Origin: Zobellia barbeyronii
GTDB lineage: Bacteria; Bacteroidota; Bacteroidia; Flavobacteriales; Flavobacteriaceae
Length of the DNA stretch: 64,000 nt
Direction: 5' to 3'
NCBI RefSeq assembly: GCF_018603515.1
Contig: NZ_JACATN010000001.1
Location: forward strand, 124,001 to 188,000
The position numbers and the translations under genes are program-made. Each line of letters begins with the position of its first letter. Within the stretch, counting starts at the first letter, position 1. Below are positions 18,001 to 26,803 of this stretch, piece by piece. The notes beneath the pieces were generated by a model. That model worked only from the letters and a program-made list of their open reading frames with translations, did no database searches and had not been told where the DNA came from.

Positions 18001-20081
18001 ACATTCAAATCTAAATCTAGTTTTGAGCTTAGCGAATCTAAAACAACATTGGTTTTGGCTAAAAAGTTAAGGTTATCATCTTTGAAAGAGAGGTCAACCA
18101 CCCCTTTTCCATTTTCAATATCACCTTCCAGCTTTAACGCTGAAAAATCATAATTACTTAGTATGAGTTGGGTGAAATCTGTTTTAATTTTTGCATCTAA
18201 ATTATTGATGTCACCACCCCCAGAAGCATCCATAGTGAACGAAACAACGCCCAATTCCGGATTGTTCAACAGTTTATCAATTTGAAGGCTGTCTACTTTT
18301 ATGTTTCCATCAAAACGCATCTCATTACCATCTTGGTAGGTCCCTTTTGCCGCAATAGCGCCTTCAGGAATAATTAATGCTGCTGTGGCACTTATATCAT
18401 CTACTCTTCCTTTTGCCTGAGCATTAAGAACAATGGTATTTGGTAGCGTAATACCCAATTCTTGTTCAGAAACAAATTGCGCTACATCCTCCTTAACGGT
18501 ATTCAGTTTAATGGTGTCAAAGTTGAAGTACAACGAATCTGGCTGCGTTACATCTTGTAGGTTTCCTTGGGCAGCAAACCGTGTGGTTTCGCCCCAGTTT
18601 AAATCTAAATTTTTTATGTCAATTTTCTGTAAAGTACCCTGTGCTGAAACATCTCCTTGAACCGAATGCTTTGAAGCTGCCTGCAAATAAGTGTTTTCCG
18701 CAAGTTTAGGTTGTAAAGTGAATGCATCATTTAAATTGAGGTATACCTCTTTTAGTTTGATGTCTACTTGGGTCTTCTCTGGTGCATCCATCAATTTTTC
18801 TACGGATGGATAATCCAATATCATTTGTCCTGCCAAAGAACTTTCGTTTACGAGCAATTGCAGTTCTTCCAGTGCAGCAGAGGTATCATCTACATTAGCA
18901 TTGAATGTCAAGTTTTTTAGTGCAATTCCACTTTCTTCTAAAAAAGAAAAAGCTTTGAGATTTATTTTTACTTTTTTAGGCTGATAGTTTACATCATTCG
19001 CCTGAAGTTTAAAATCGGAAAGTGAGATGGAATTCGCATTAAATTTGCCTTTTTCCGGCTGTGCCGTTCCCATGACGTAAACGATCGTATTATCTTTAAA
19101 ATCGATTTCATCTGCACTCACCAAAAATTTAGGCCACTCAAAAGTAGTATCCGAAATATTCGTTGCGGTTGAATCTACCACCTCATTAGCAGCGGGAAGT
19201 CGCAGAAAAAATGAAGAGCCTTTTAGTGCTATTCTATCTACTTCTATATCATTCGTTGCCAAATCTGCTTTTGGTAATTCCAATATAAAATCCTGAAGAT
19301 TTAGCTGGGCAGTAATAGCATCAGGAACCGAATTATAGTCCGCTTTTACATTTAGAAGCTGCAGATTATTTACTGCAAAATATGGCATGGTACTTTCTGT
19401 AGCATCTTCGGACACAAAAGGCTTGGTCTGTTTATAAAAAATCTCTGTGTTGGATAATTTAAGTTCGTCTAATTCAAACCTTAATTTATCCAAGTCAGTT
19501 TCATCGGCATCCAATACCAACTCTCCAAGCTGAATGTGACTGTCAATACCTAAGAATTGGTCGTCATAGTCAATCTTAAAATCTTTGAAATCCAGTTCGC
19601 CAATGCTAATTTGCATAGGCGCAGTATCTGTAGTAGTTGTTGTAGTATCTGCAGATGCAAAAGCATCGACCAAAAAAGTGAAATTAAAATCTTCCGATGC
19701 CTCTTCTCTTTTAATATGTGCACGAAGCCCTTCCCAAGTAGCGGACTTTAAGCTCAACTCATTACCAAAAATTAAAGGTGTTAGCGGTAAGTTGACTTCT
19801 AAATTTTTAGAATAGATAAGCGTATCGCCTTTGGTATCTTCCAAATACAATCCCTCTAAGAAAACATTGCCTGAAAAAGTAAGAAACAGGCGGTCTATCT
19901 CAACCTTCGTATTTGTCTTATGAGAAACGTAATTAGTAAGTTTACCAACTATAATATCCTGTCCCCATTGGCTTCTAATAAAAAGTACCAAACAAAGAAA
20001 TATAAGTAGGACCCCTAAGGACACTCGTCCTAAGCGCCGCAATCCCCTATTTTTTCTTTTCTCCTTTTGCATAAAGGGCAA
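15066..20081 (-). CDS. tamB: TamB: translocation and assembly module, AsmA-like bridge protein
   Basis: A 1671-residue protein. A single N-terminal helix (about 17-36, LGVLLIFLCLVLF) anchors it in the inner membrane. It is followed by a very long series of amphipathic beta segments (repeats of DLKLDLDLN-like strands) typical of the lipid-conducting AsmA/TamB groove. The C-terminal DUF490/TamB domain covers about residues 1230-1620, with VNVSGTTASPEYNGTI-type strands and the ALLALSRFYPD-like segment. The extreme C-terminus is Lys/Asp-rich. In the family it spans the periplasm and works with TamA/TamL, and it may move phospholipids to the outer membrane. Operon with tamL, which follows it. Confidence 0.95.
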   Translation of the reverse strand: MPFMQKEKRKNRGLRRLGRVSLGVLLIFLCLVLFIRSQWGQDIIVGKLTNYVSHKTNTKVEIDRLFLTFSGNVFLEGLYLEDTKGDTLIYSKNLEVNLPLTPLIFGNELSLKSATWEGLRAHIKREEASEDFNFTFLVDAFASADTTTTTTDTAPMQISIGELDFKDFKIDYDDQFLGIDSHIQLGELVLDADETDLDKLRFELDELKLSNTEIFYKQTKPFVSEDATESTMPYFAVNNLQLLNVKADYNSVPDAITAQLNLQDFILELPKADLATNDIEVDRIALKGSSFFLRLPAANEVVDSTATNISDTTFEWPKFLVSADEIDFKDNTIVYVMGTAQPEKGKFNANSISLSDFKLQANDVNYQPKKVKINLKAFSFLEESGIALKNLTFNANVDDTSAALEELQLLVNESSLAGQMILDYPSVEKLMDAPEKTQVDIKLKEVYLNLNDAFTLQPKLAENTYLQAASKHSVQGDVSAQGTLQKIDIKNLDLNWGETTRFAAQGNLQDVTQPDSLYFNFDTIKLNTVKEDVAQFVSEQELGITLPNTIVLNAQAKGRVDDISATAALIIPEGAIAAKGTYQDGNEMRFDGNIKVDSLQIDKLLNNPELGVVSFTMDASGGGDINNLDAKIKTDFTQLILSNYDFSALKLEGDIENGKGVVDLSFKDDNLNFLAKTNVVLDSLSSKLDLDLNVIGADLYALGVTKERIKAGLQLNAKYNGNAEAYQIDAQIKNGVAVYDNDQYQMGPVNLKSAIDKANTDVTVNSDFLVGSLKSNAPPKALTDALTRQFENYFKEATEEVIAPDSVQLKMNLKLSPTPFLTEVFLRDVDRLDSVLVEADFNALTKKLNANLHVPAISYQGSSIDSLNAKVTGNATNLNFTAGFAGLVSDPIHIKRTYIEGDLKNKKLFLDFVAMDDSVAIAKVSSQLTLSKDTTLIHIDPSNLVLNKKEWSVPEDNQIAIGEQLLRLKNMKFTRNEQSLTISDQLPNQEKEHIGIVFDNFKLQTFLGFLNPDETLASGLVKGDLIIENPFGATGLVADFKINSLEALQNPLGNLTLKANSTGNAAYDFNLALKDGGADLDLKGDYAAAETGAKLNLDLDLNRIELKTLEAFTEGVIKDAHGALSGKVNVSGTTASPEYNGTINFAGVDFNLAEVNSVFKVTDEQLKLDTDGVYFDSFEITDADGSDFTVQGAVLTKDFLNPSFDLKLKAENFRVLNSTKEDNELYYGTASLDADLKVEGDLDLPKISGKLRVRKITDVTYVVPESQLDVEERDGVVLFVNRENPDAILTKNDQEETPSLLKGMDIRAVLEIAEDADFHVIIDERTGDNLQISGDAALNLNVEPNGRINLSGRYELKSGHYETNLYNLVKRRFEIKPGSTITWLGDPTDAKLDVTAVYNIETSAESLMSSVTSSEDASVSSKYNEVLPFIVYLNVDGELMQPELSFGLDMPEDEQGALSGAVYGRVQQLNAQEAELNKQVFSLLALSRFYPDSGSDGSSGGTAAIARDNVNKVLSGELNSFSDKVFGNTGVEVGFDLDSFTDYQGDSPEDRTQLNISAKKKLFDDRLVVTAGSAVDVEGSAQSEDEATSIIGNVSLEYTLTKDGRYRLRGFRKSEYENIIDGQLIVTGMAVIFNREFNKFSQLFNPVKKDSDKKGKKKKTDKEENQPKEDK

Positions 20082-20228
20082 AGATCAGTAATAAGCGCAT
20101 GATTTCTACACTTTTAACAATCATATATTAACTTATTTGCTTTTGATGTTGACGATATCTGCCCTTTTCAGTGATTAGGGCTCATATTTGGGTATACAAA
20201 TTAGCCGGCATAGGTGCTTTAGCAAGCC

Positions 20229-20984
20229 TTATTTGTTAATTTTTTTGATGATTCTGGCTAGTTTCCGCGGTGCTTCCATAGGAATTAAGTGCCCTACTCT
20301 GCTTAACGCCACTGTAGAAGGGCTGCTAAGATTAGGAAGTACCTCATTATAAATGGCATCTGTAGATATTACGGGGTCGTCATTAGAGAAAATAACATCT
20401 GTTGGAATATCCAGACCCTTAACACGTTCGGCAATATTATTTTTCATGCCCACGTTCAACCACCATCTCCACGTGGTCTCCTCGATCCGTAATTGAGAAT
20501 TGACGGCGTATAGCAACTTTTTCTTACCTAATTTTTTCTTGATACCATTATGCACCGTATTTGCAGCTTCGGCTCGATCTGGGTGATTCAACATGCGCTT
20601 GCGTTCCTCATCAGGCATGTTTTCTACCGTAGGTGGCGATGGGGCTATCAACATTAATTTACTGGGTAGATTAGCATTTTTAATCTGTGCGGCATAAAGT
20701 ACCAGTTTAGCACCCATAGAATGCCCGCAAAGTATATAGTCTTTTAGTTTTAACTCATCAATACAGACATTTATATATTGTGCCATGCCGTAAATGGAAG
20801 GTTCTGCAAGAGGCCTTGTCCCTCCAAAACCTGGTAAATTTAGCATGATACAGGTATATTTTCTACCTAGTCTTTTAGCCAGCCATTTCCAACTTCCGGC
20901 ATCACCTCCAAAATAATGTACGAACACAATGGTCTTCTTTCCTTCGCCTATTTTCTCGTATTTCAACCCTGTGTATTCGTCCAT
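20229..20984 (-). CDS. Alpha/beta-fold hydrolase
   Basis: A 251-residue hydrolase. Oxyanion-side motif FVHYFGGDAGSW (about 21-32), nucleophile elbow CGHSMGAK with Ser89, likely acid Asp in FSNDDPVIST (about 204-206), and catalytic His232 in VGHLIPMEAP. No signal peptide, so cytoplasmic. It resembles the small MhpC/YbfF-like esterases; the substrate cannot be deduced. It starts one base after the stop of the preceding unknown gene, so both are made together. Confidence 0.9.
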   Translation of the reverse strand: MDEYTGLKYEKIGEGKKTIVFVHYFGGDAGSWKWLAKRLGRKYTCIMLNLPGFGGTRPLAEPSIYGMAQYINVCIDELKLKDYILCGHSMGAKLVLYAAQIKNANLPSKLMLIAPSPPTVENMPDEERKRMLNHPDRAEAANTVHNGIKKKLGKKKLLYAVNSQLRIEETTWRWWLNVGMKNNIAERVKGLDIPTDVIFSNDDPVISTDAIYNEVLPNLSSPSTVALSRVGHLIPMEAPRKLARIIKKINK

Positions 20985-21428
20985 TTATAATTCGTTTAAA
21001 ATGTCTTTAGTAATTCTAAGTTTTTTTAATCTTTCTCTGTGTTCTTCAAACAGCGTTTTTAAAGCAGAAGACAAAAGCAAATCGTCAGTAATATAACCTA
21101 CCTCTTTCAGAGCCTTTTCATCCTCTTTTATCAGCATAGCATTAAAAGAACTCAAACTTCTACAAGAGAATAGTTTGTCATCCATATACCAAGTGGTTAA
21201 GGCCTTACAGCGGGAAGCCGGTACGTACGGCAATTTTAAATTGGGATCTATAAAAAAACTGACCAATTGCGCCTGCACTAATTGCATTTCCTGTACTCGT
21301 GATACCAGTAGAGCATTTCCAAAAGACAGTGATGACCTTTCCTGTAGTTTTTCAAGATTTGTCAAAGCCCTACAGACCTTGTTAAAATAGATTTTTACTT
21401 TCCGATAATTTTTATAATCCAGTTCCAT
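20985..21428 (-). CDS. Conserved-looking hypothetical protein coupled to hydrolase
   Basis: A 147-residue soluble protein, helical throughout, without signal peptide or membrane segment. Visible points are two Cys-containing stretches (NKVCRALTNLEKL, PASRCKALTTWYMDDKLFSCRSL) and a basic, helical C-terminus. I do not recognise the family. Its stop codon abuts the start of the alpha/beta hydrolase, which implies functional or stoichiometric coupling. Codon use matches the neighbours. Confidence 0.7.
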   Translation of the reverse strand: MELDYKNYRKVKIYFNKVCRALTNLEKLQERSSLSFGNALLVSRVQEMQLVQAQLVSFFIDPNLKLPYVPASRCKALTTWYMDDKLFSCRSLSSFNAMLIKEDEKALKEVGYITDDLLLSSALKTLFEEHRERLKKLRITKDILNEL

Positions 21429-21601
21429 AAGCCTTATAATTTAGTAGGTTCTCTGCCTCACAAAAGGGAATGTAGTAGCCCTCCTACCTAAAGTTACGAA
21501 ATACATTCTTAGTTTAGAACCTAGATATAAAATTGAATGTGCCTATTATCATATTGAGATTATTTGCACTAATAAAATCTTAAACTGTCAGGTTTTAAAA
21601 C

Positions 21602-22114
21602 CTATTCTCCTCCTCTAGCTGGATAATCGCTCTTCTCTATATAATCAATAGCATTCAGAATATCTTTCCAATTAGGCCTTGCAAAAGGCATGGTCTGTAT
21701 TGCACTAGCGTATAAAGTATTATCTGGTCTTACCAAGAAAACTCCGGGCTCAGAAAACATATCTGGTTCTGAATCTTTTATTCCTTTAGAAACAAATAGC
21801 CCCCAATTGCGAGCCTCCTCAATAGATAGTCCATAGGCTATTGGCAATCCGGGAACATCCCACTCCTTACCTGCTTTTTTAGCACGCTCCTCACTATCGC
21901 TACTTATAGCAACAACATGTGCTCCTCTATCCGTGAAATCCTTTAATTTCTTCGCTAGTTCTTCTAAGTAATTCTTACAAACAGGACAATGCAATCCTCG
22001 GTAAAAAACAAGGATGGTAAATGTTTCACTTTTCTGAGCGGCCAAATTCCATCTGGCATCATTTATAAGAGGGAGCTCTAATTTGGGTACTTCCGTTTTA
22101 GGTTTTATCATCAT
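21602..22114 (-). CDS. Peroxiredoxin-like (AhpC/TSA, redoxin) protein
   Basis: A 170-residue thioredoxin-fold protein. The active-site segment FYRGLHCPVCKNYLEEL places Cys43 and Cys46 as a CxxC pair rather than the lone peroxidatic Cys of classical AhpC, as in the peroxiredoxin-like DUF953-neighbouring AhpC/TSA subfamily. HVVAISSDSEERAKK and GVFLVRPDNTLY are standard redoxin strands. Cytoplasmic, no signal. It likely reduces peroxides or disulfides. Divergent to the SDR genes across about 240 bp. Confidence 0.88.
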   Translation of the reverse strand: MMIKPKTEVPKLELPLINDARWNLAAQKSETFTILVFYRGLHCPVCKNYLEELAKKLKDFTDRGAHVVAISSDSEERAKKAGKEWDVPGLPIAYGLSIEEARNWGLFVSKGIKDSEPDMFSEPGVFLVRPDNTLYASAIQTMPFARPNWKDILNAIDYIEKSDYPARGGE

Positions 22115-22325
22115 TCTATATTTTGTTATTCATTTTATATTTAAGGCGAGGATAGCAACTATCATCGCTCTCACAAATTAAGGGCAACCAAATTCCTTAT
22201 ATAGACTTGATAGCGAAAATTAATGTCGTTAAAACAAAAGTGAACCACCTGACTACAATCACTTTACCACTAATTGCATTGAGCTATGAATTTTATGTAT
22301 CGGACAATTCTCTCAGTATTTACCA

Positions 22326-22350
22326 ATGTAATTTTATCATCTAATTACAT
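22326..22350. promoter_or_regulatory. Inverted repeat overlapping the SDR translation start region
   Basis: ATGTAATT (22326-22333) and AATTACAT (22343-22350) form perfect 8-bp arms around a 9-bp spacer, ending 5 bp before the start codon at 22356. It may be an operator or an RNA hairpin that hides the initiation region. Confidence 0.4.
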
Positions 22351-22355
22351 AAGAA

Positions 22356-23174
22356 ATGCAAAAACCAAACAATAGACTCGAAAATCAAACCTGTATTATA
22401 ACGGGTTCTAGTAGTGGTATAGGTGCCGCCGTTGCAAAAGCCTTGGGTGCTGAAGGTGCCAATATTGTAGTGAACTATAGAAGCTCAAAAGAAGCTGCAG
22501 AAGAAGTAGCGGATGAGATTAATAAAAATTCAACATCTGGCGAAGCCATAGTTCTACATGGTGATGTTAGTAAAGAAGAAGATGTAAAAGAGCTTTTTAA
22601 AAAGACTATCAACCACTTTGGGACTGTAGATGTCTGCGTTCCCAATGCAGGTCTACAGATAGACCATCCGTTGCACGAAATGCCATTAGACGCTTGGAAA
22701 AAAGTTATAGACGTAAACCTTACGGGACAGTTCTTATGTGCCAAGGAAGCTATTATTGAGTTCATGCGCAGAGGTATACGTAAGGACGTCTCCAACTCCC
22801 TGGGGAAAATTATTCATATGAGTTCTGTACATGAAGAAATCCCTTGGGCGGGTCATGCAAATTATGCAGCGTCAAAAGGAGGACTATTAATGTTGATGGA
22901 GAGTATCTGCCAAGCTTACGCACCTCATAAAATTAGATGTAATAGTATTGCTCCTGGTGCCATTAAAACAGATATCAATAAAGATGTTTGGAGTACCAAA
23001 GAAGGCAGAGAGAACATGCTAAAACTTATACCCTACAAACAGATTGGTGTACCAGAGGATATTGGTAGTGTGGCCAGTTGGTTGGCTTCGGACGAATCTG
23101 AATATATAAACGGAACTACCATCTTCGTGGATGGTGGAATGACTTGCTATCCTGGTTTTACCACAAACGGATAG
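22356..23174 (+). CDS. SDR-family oxidoreductase (glucose 1-dehydrogenase-like)
   Basis: A 272-residue classical short-chain dehydrogenase. The NAD(P)-binding motif is TGSSSGIG (about 17-24), the NAG-type motif is NAGLQ (about 99-103), the catalytic Ser lies in HMSSVHE and the Tyr-Lys pair in NYAASKGG; the C-terminus VDGGMTCYPGF is the form seen in glucose 1-dehydrogenase-type SDRs. The N-terminal extension MQKPNNRLENQ is short. The substrate is likely a small sugar or polyol, not provable here. It leads a set of four genes that includes a second SDR. Confidence 0.92.
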   Translation: MQKPNNRLENQTCIITGSSSGIGAAVAKALGAEGANIVVNYRSSKEAAEEVADEINKNSTSGEAIVLHGDVSKEEDVKELFKKTINHFGTVDVCVPNAGLQIDHPLHEMPLDAWKKVIDVNLTGQFLCAKEAIIEFMRRGIRKDVSNSLGKIIHMSSVHEEIPWAGHANYAASKGGLLMLMESICQAYAPHKIRCNSIAPGAIKTDINKDVWSTKEGRENMLKLIPYKQIGVPEDIGSVASWLASDESEYINGTTIFVDGGMTCYPGFTTNG

Positions 23175-23218
23175 TATAAAAAATTGAATTAAATAAGTAC
23201 AAATTAAAAACGATTACA

Positions 23219-24037
23219 ATGGATTTAAATATAAAAGGAAAAACAGCCCTCATAACAGGAGGAGATTCAGGATTAGGAATAGAAACCGCTAAATTTTTGG
23301 CGAGAGAAGGTGTAAATATCATCTTATCCGATAGAGAGAATGGCAAGGATTTAAAAGATGCCGTAAAGCAAGTTGAAAAGGATACCAAAGACGGTGCCAA
23401 AGTAATGGGTATTGCCGCTGACATTTCTAAGAACCAAGAGGTTTTGGATCTAGCAAAAAAGGTAGAAACCGAATTTGGGGGCGCACATATTGTTTTTCAC
23501 TCGGCGGGAGCAAGAGGCGCAGCTGGTGATTTTTTAGAACTGACCGATGACGATTGGATGAAAACCATACAAGTTGACTTGATGGGCGCCGTTCGTGTGG
23601 CACGTGCCTTTGTACCACAAATGCAAAAACTAAAATGGGGTCGTATGGTTATGGTAGCCAGTGAAAATGCTTTTCAGCCTTATGTAGATGAAAGCCCATA
23701 TAATGCCTGTAAAGCAGCTATTATAAACCTTTCAAAATGTTTGTCCAGAGCCTATTCCAAAGAGAATCTATTATTCAACTGTATATCGCCCGCTTACATT
23801 GAAACTCCTATGACAGATGCTATGATGGAAGATTTGGCCAAGGAAAAAGATATTTCCGTTAAAGAAGCTGTAGAATGGTTCGTAAAAAATAAAAGACCAC
23901 ATATTGCTATGGAACGTAGAGGAAAACCAGAAGAGGTTGCTGCCGTTGTAGCTTTCTTGTGTTCTGAACATGCCAGTTATGTAAACGGAACCAACGTACG
24001 TATAGATGGTGGTGCTGTAGAATCTGCTTTCGGGTGA
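23219..24037 (+). CDS. SDR-family oxidoreductase
   Basis: A 272-residue short-chain dehydrogenase, the same length as its neighbour but clearly different in sequence. Cofactor motif TGGDSGLG (about 12-19), SAGARGAAGD in place of the NAG motif, catalytic Ser in MVASENA, and Tyr/Lys in PYNACKAAI. It has a longer C-terminal substrate loop (ETPMTDAMMEDLAKEKDIS). Together with the previous gene and the 158-residue protein it probably forms one operon, ended at about 24824. Substrate unknown. Confidence 0.92.
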   Translation: MDLNIKGKTALITGGDSGLGIETAKFLAREGVNIILSDRENGKDLKDAVKQVEKDTKDGAKVMGIAADISKNQEVLDLAKKVETEFGGAHIVFHSAGARGAAGDFLELTDDDWMKTIQVDLMGAVRVARAFVPQMQKLKWGRMVMVASENAFQPYVDESPYNACKAAIINLSKCLSRAYSKENLLFNCISPAYIETPMTDAMMEDLAKEKDISVKEAVEWFVKNKRPHIAMERRGKPEEVAAVVAFLCSEHASYVNGTNVRIDGGAVESAFG

Positions 24038-24078
24038 TTAATAGCTAAAACGAACGTAGAACCTTTAAATCTAAAAAC

Positions 24079-24555
24079 ATGGAAAGAGAACGAACCGCAT
24101 GGGAAAATGCACTTAATGAACTTATAGCGCAAGCACACGCTTGCGAGCGAACATATGGTACGCTAGTACAATCGGACCGGTATCCCACATGGCAGATTTA
24201 TTTCAAGAAACGCCATTTTGAAGAAAAGGATTTTGAGAAAATATTAGCAGACGAATATCACTCGGTCACCCAAAACAAAGTGCCGAATTCTATTCAGACG
24301 GATACCCCTATCTTTGAGTCAGTTGAAAAACAGCTGTTGGAGAAGAACTTATCGGACAGGGAAGTAAATGTTTTACTTACTGCCAATGAGCAAAACTTGG
24401 TTTTACATTATCAAAATCTGTTGGCTTTTGATAGTTTGCCTAAGACCACAAGTGCCTTACTCCAATCTCAGGCAGAAGATTTAAATAACAACATCCAAAG
24501 CCTAAAGATGGATTATAATACCAAGTACAAAACAGGACCTATAAAAACGCAATAA
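24079..24555 (+). CDS. Hypothetical helical protein, 158 residues
   Basis: A soluble protein with predicted long helices (MERERTAWENALNELIAQAHACE, YQNLLAF...LLQSQAEDLNNNIQSLK) and no signal peptide, possibly a small helical bundle like the DUF2383 stress proteins, though no motif confirms that. It contains two short aromatic patches (YPTWQIYFKKRHF). No family recognised. It follows the second SDR by 41 bp and precedes a 43-residue membrane peptide by 8 bp, so it belongs to the same transcript. Confidence 0.7.
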   Translation: MERERTAWENALNELIAQAHACERTYGTLVQSDRYPTWQIYFKKRHFEEKDFEKILADEYHSVTQNKVPNSIQTDTPIFESVEKQLLEKNLSDREVNVLLTANEQNLVLHYQNLLAFDSLPKTTSALLQSQAEDLNNNIQSLKMDYNTKYKTGPIKTQ

Positions 24556-24563
24556 ACACGTCT

Positions 24564-24695
24564 ATGAAAAATATTCTGAAAGCAATTTTGGCCGGTTGGG
24601 GCGCAAAGAAAATAGGAGGTGGCAAATGCGGTTGCATTGGCGGAATCTTTGTATTCATTATTTTGTATTGGTTATTGGGCTATGTCATTAATTAG
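24564..24695 (+). CDS. Small membrane protein, 43 residues, CGC motif
   Basis: An ATG-started frame 8 bp after the 158-residue gene. The product is MKNILKAILAGW..., then a Gly/Lys-rich stretch GGGKCGC and one hydrophobic helix (about residues 25-42, IGGIFVFIILYWLLGYVI). Two Cys residues separated by one residue sit at the cytoplasm-side edge of the helix. Coding is supported by its tight spacing and by the strong terminator about 130 bp downstream. Function unknown; possibly a PMP3-like or stress membrane peptide. Confidence 0.72.
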   Translation: MKNILKAILAGWGAKKIGGGKCGCIGGIFVFIILYWLLGYVIN

Positions 24696-24823
24696 CGATT
24701 GCCAAATGAGTCAATTATGATTCCTTTTGAATCAATGCCGTTTGTAAGACTTTCGGATATTTGTAACTCATAAGTAGGTTGAATATCTATCTCAACATAG
24801 AGATAGTTATTATAATAACTCGG

Positions 24824-24856
24824 AAAGGGAGCGTTGGGGAACGCTCCCTTTTATTT
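24824..24856 (+). terminator. Rho-independent terminator after the SDR operon
   Basis: A perfect 12-bp stem, AAAGGGAGCGTT (24824-24835) with AACGCTCCCTTT (24840-24851), GGGG loop, then a T-rich tail. A weaker hairpin, CTATCTC/GAGATAG (24787-24806), lies just before it. Confidence 0.92.
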
Positions 24857-25447
24857 TGTCTAAATTTCTACAGACAAATTTCTAAAAAAACTTCACTGTG
24901 CTACTCTTTTAGAAGATGCTACTCAAAAGTCCTATCTATTATGAAATAATCAAAAAATTGCACCTCAAATCCAAACATTTGTAATTATGACACATAGAAG
25001 CGAATAGTCACCTCCTTCAACATTAAAATATTAAATGTAATCCTCACATAGTCAAGAGAAGAAGCTTAAAATTATTTTTAAATAAGATTAATAAGCGCCT
25101 AATTCCTTGCAAGCACTGATAATATTGAGCTGATCTGTTAGAGGACGATTAAAAAATAGTTTTTGGTGTATTTTCTAATGGTTAAATAATGATATTTAGT
25201 TGGGCTATACTACCCTAAATCATATATTTGCCAGCGCAATTAAAAACCTCCCCCTGAAGCTCGAGAATATCTTATGGAATAAGGTGTAAAAGATTATTAA
25301 ACTTGTACAAATTTATTGTTACCATGAAGATAACACTAAGAGGAATCTTACAAGAGCTATATTTCGAAAATATCTGGTATAGACCGCAAATCACAGGTTT
25401 TAATTCTATCGAATATTTAGTTATAAACGATTATCAGAAATAGGGAA
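24857..25447 (+). other. Intergenic leader of polysaccharide cluster I
   Basis: This AT-rich stretch holds no convincing gene. It contains the promoter annotated at 25200-25230 and a leader of about 210 nt. A 39-codon frame (25324-25443) ends 4 bp before the sugar transferase start. It could be a leader peptide but shows no conserved character. The leader element TCCCCCTGAAGCT lies at 25249-25261. Confidence 0.5.
25200..25230 (+). promoter_or_regulatory. Promoter of polysaccharide cluster I
   Basis: TTG (25200-25202), a 20-bp spacer, and a perfect Bacteroidota -7 element TATATTTG (25223-25230). The expected start of transcription is about 25236, leaving a long untranslated leader before 25448. 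Confidence 0.7.
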
Positions 25448-26803
25448 ATGAAAAACTTCAAGAACTCAGACTGGATTATCCCTGTATCAATAGCAGTACA
25501 CCTGTTTATTATAAACAGTTTTCTCTATTTTCTTACTCCGGAAACGTACACTCACATTTACTATATTTTACATTATAATATCTCTTGGTTGCTTATCACA
25601 TATGGACTAAGTTATTATACCAGAAAACGTAAAGAGGGTTTCTTTACCAATATTCATAAAGTTATTCAGCTTTATTTAATTTATGGTCTTGCGTATTTTG
25701 CTTTGTTTGGCATTACCGGAAGAATCTATAAATCTCTGGAGCAGCAATTGTTTATCTACCTCATGATATGTGTAGCGCTAACGGCCTATCGGGTAGTTTT
25801 CTTCTGGTTACGAAGAAAATACCGCATGTGGGGTGGTAACTCCGTAAAAGTAGTTGTTTTAGGTCGTGACAAGAATTTAAAGAAAATCAGGAAAGTTTTT
25901 GATGATTCTGAACTGGGATACCGTTACATGGGCTACTTTGACGACAAGAAATCTAAAAGCCCTACGTTTCTTGGGCCGGTCATGGACTGCTTTCTCTATA
26001 TTTTAGAAAACGACATAGATGAGATTTACTGTGTAGCCTCTAAATTCAATAGCAAGGAACTTCGTAACCTTATTGATTTTGCGGACAACAACCTTATTCG
26101 TGTAAAAATCATACCGGATAATAAGGAAATTTATTCTAGGGGTATGTTCATAGAACTCTATGAAACTGTTCCTGTACTAAACCTTAGAAGAGTACCGTTG
26201 GACACGCTTTTTGCGCGTGTGGTAAAACGTACGTTTGACCTCTTCTTTTCATCTTTGGTTATCATCACCATTCTCTCTTGGCTTACACCAATAATGTACA
26301 TTCTCATTAAATCAGAATCTCCAGGTAACCTTTACTTTAAACAAAAAAGACACGGTCTAAAACGTAAAACTTTTTGGTGTTACAAATTCCGGTCTATGGC
26401 CCCCTCTACCGATGCTGATTCCAAAATGGCCACTAAAGGCGATATGCGTGTAACGCGCGTAGGCAGGATTATTCGCAAAACCAGTATAGATGAGTTACCA
26501 CAATTTATAAATGTGTTTCTAGGCGAAATGAGTGTTGTAGGCCCTAGACCACATATGGAGCTGCATACAGAGGATTACGAAGTATCTGTAGATAAATATT
26601 TGGTGCGTCATTTTGTTAAACCTGGTATTACTGGACTCGCTCAAATAAAAGGATACCGCGGAGAAATTGGAGAAAAGAAAGATATTTTAAACCGTACCAA
26701 ACTAGATATTTTTTATGTAGAGAAGTGGTCGTTAAAATTAGATATAAAGATTATTGTACAAACGGTTATTAATGCCGTGCGAGGAGAGGAAAATGCATAT
26801 TAA
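25448..26803 (+). CDS. Polyprenyl-phosphate sugar-1-phosphate transferase (cluster I initiator)
   Basis: A 451-residue WbaP/WcaJ-type enzyme that starts a repeat unit by moving a hexose-1-phosphate from its UDP form onto undecaprenyl phosphate at the inner membrane. Four N-terminal helices (about 10-120), then a nucleotide-fold middle domain ([15 protein letters not shown], about 138), one more helix (about 262-282) and the bacterial sugar transferase domain with KRTFDLFF, the KFRSM block, the [13 protein letters not shown] block containing Asp/Glu of the catalytic site, and VVGPRPH. The sugar is not readable from sequence. Nearly identical in length and layout to the protein at 49123. Confidence 0.93.
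   Translation: MKNFKNSDWIIPVSIAVHLFIINSFLYFLTPETYTHIYYILHYNISWLLITYGLSYYTRKRKEGFFTNIHKVIQLYLIYGLAYFALFGITGRIYKSLEQQLFIYLMICVALTAYRVVFFWLRRKYRMWGGNSVKVVVLGRDKNLKKIRKVFDDSELGYRYMGYFDDKKSKSPTFLGPVMDCFLYILENDIDEIYCVASKFNSKELRNLIDFADNNLIRVKIIPDNKEIYSRGMFIELYETVPVLNLRRVPLDTLFARVVKRTFDLFFSSLVIITILSWLTPIMYILIKSESPGNLYFKQKRHGLKRKTFWCYKFRSMAPSTDADSKMATKGDMRVTRVGRIIRKTSIDELPQFINVFLGEMSVVGPRPHMELHTEDYEVSVDKYLVRHFVKPGITGLAQIKGYRGEIGEKKDILNRTKLDIFYVEKWSLKLDIKIIVQTVINAVRGEENAY

Noticed and set aside
25324-25443. 39-codon frame directly before the cluster I sugar transferase
   Set aside because: Position is suggestive of a leader peptide, but there is no counterpart before the paralogous gene of cluster II and no conserved feature; kept only as a note in the leader entry.
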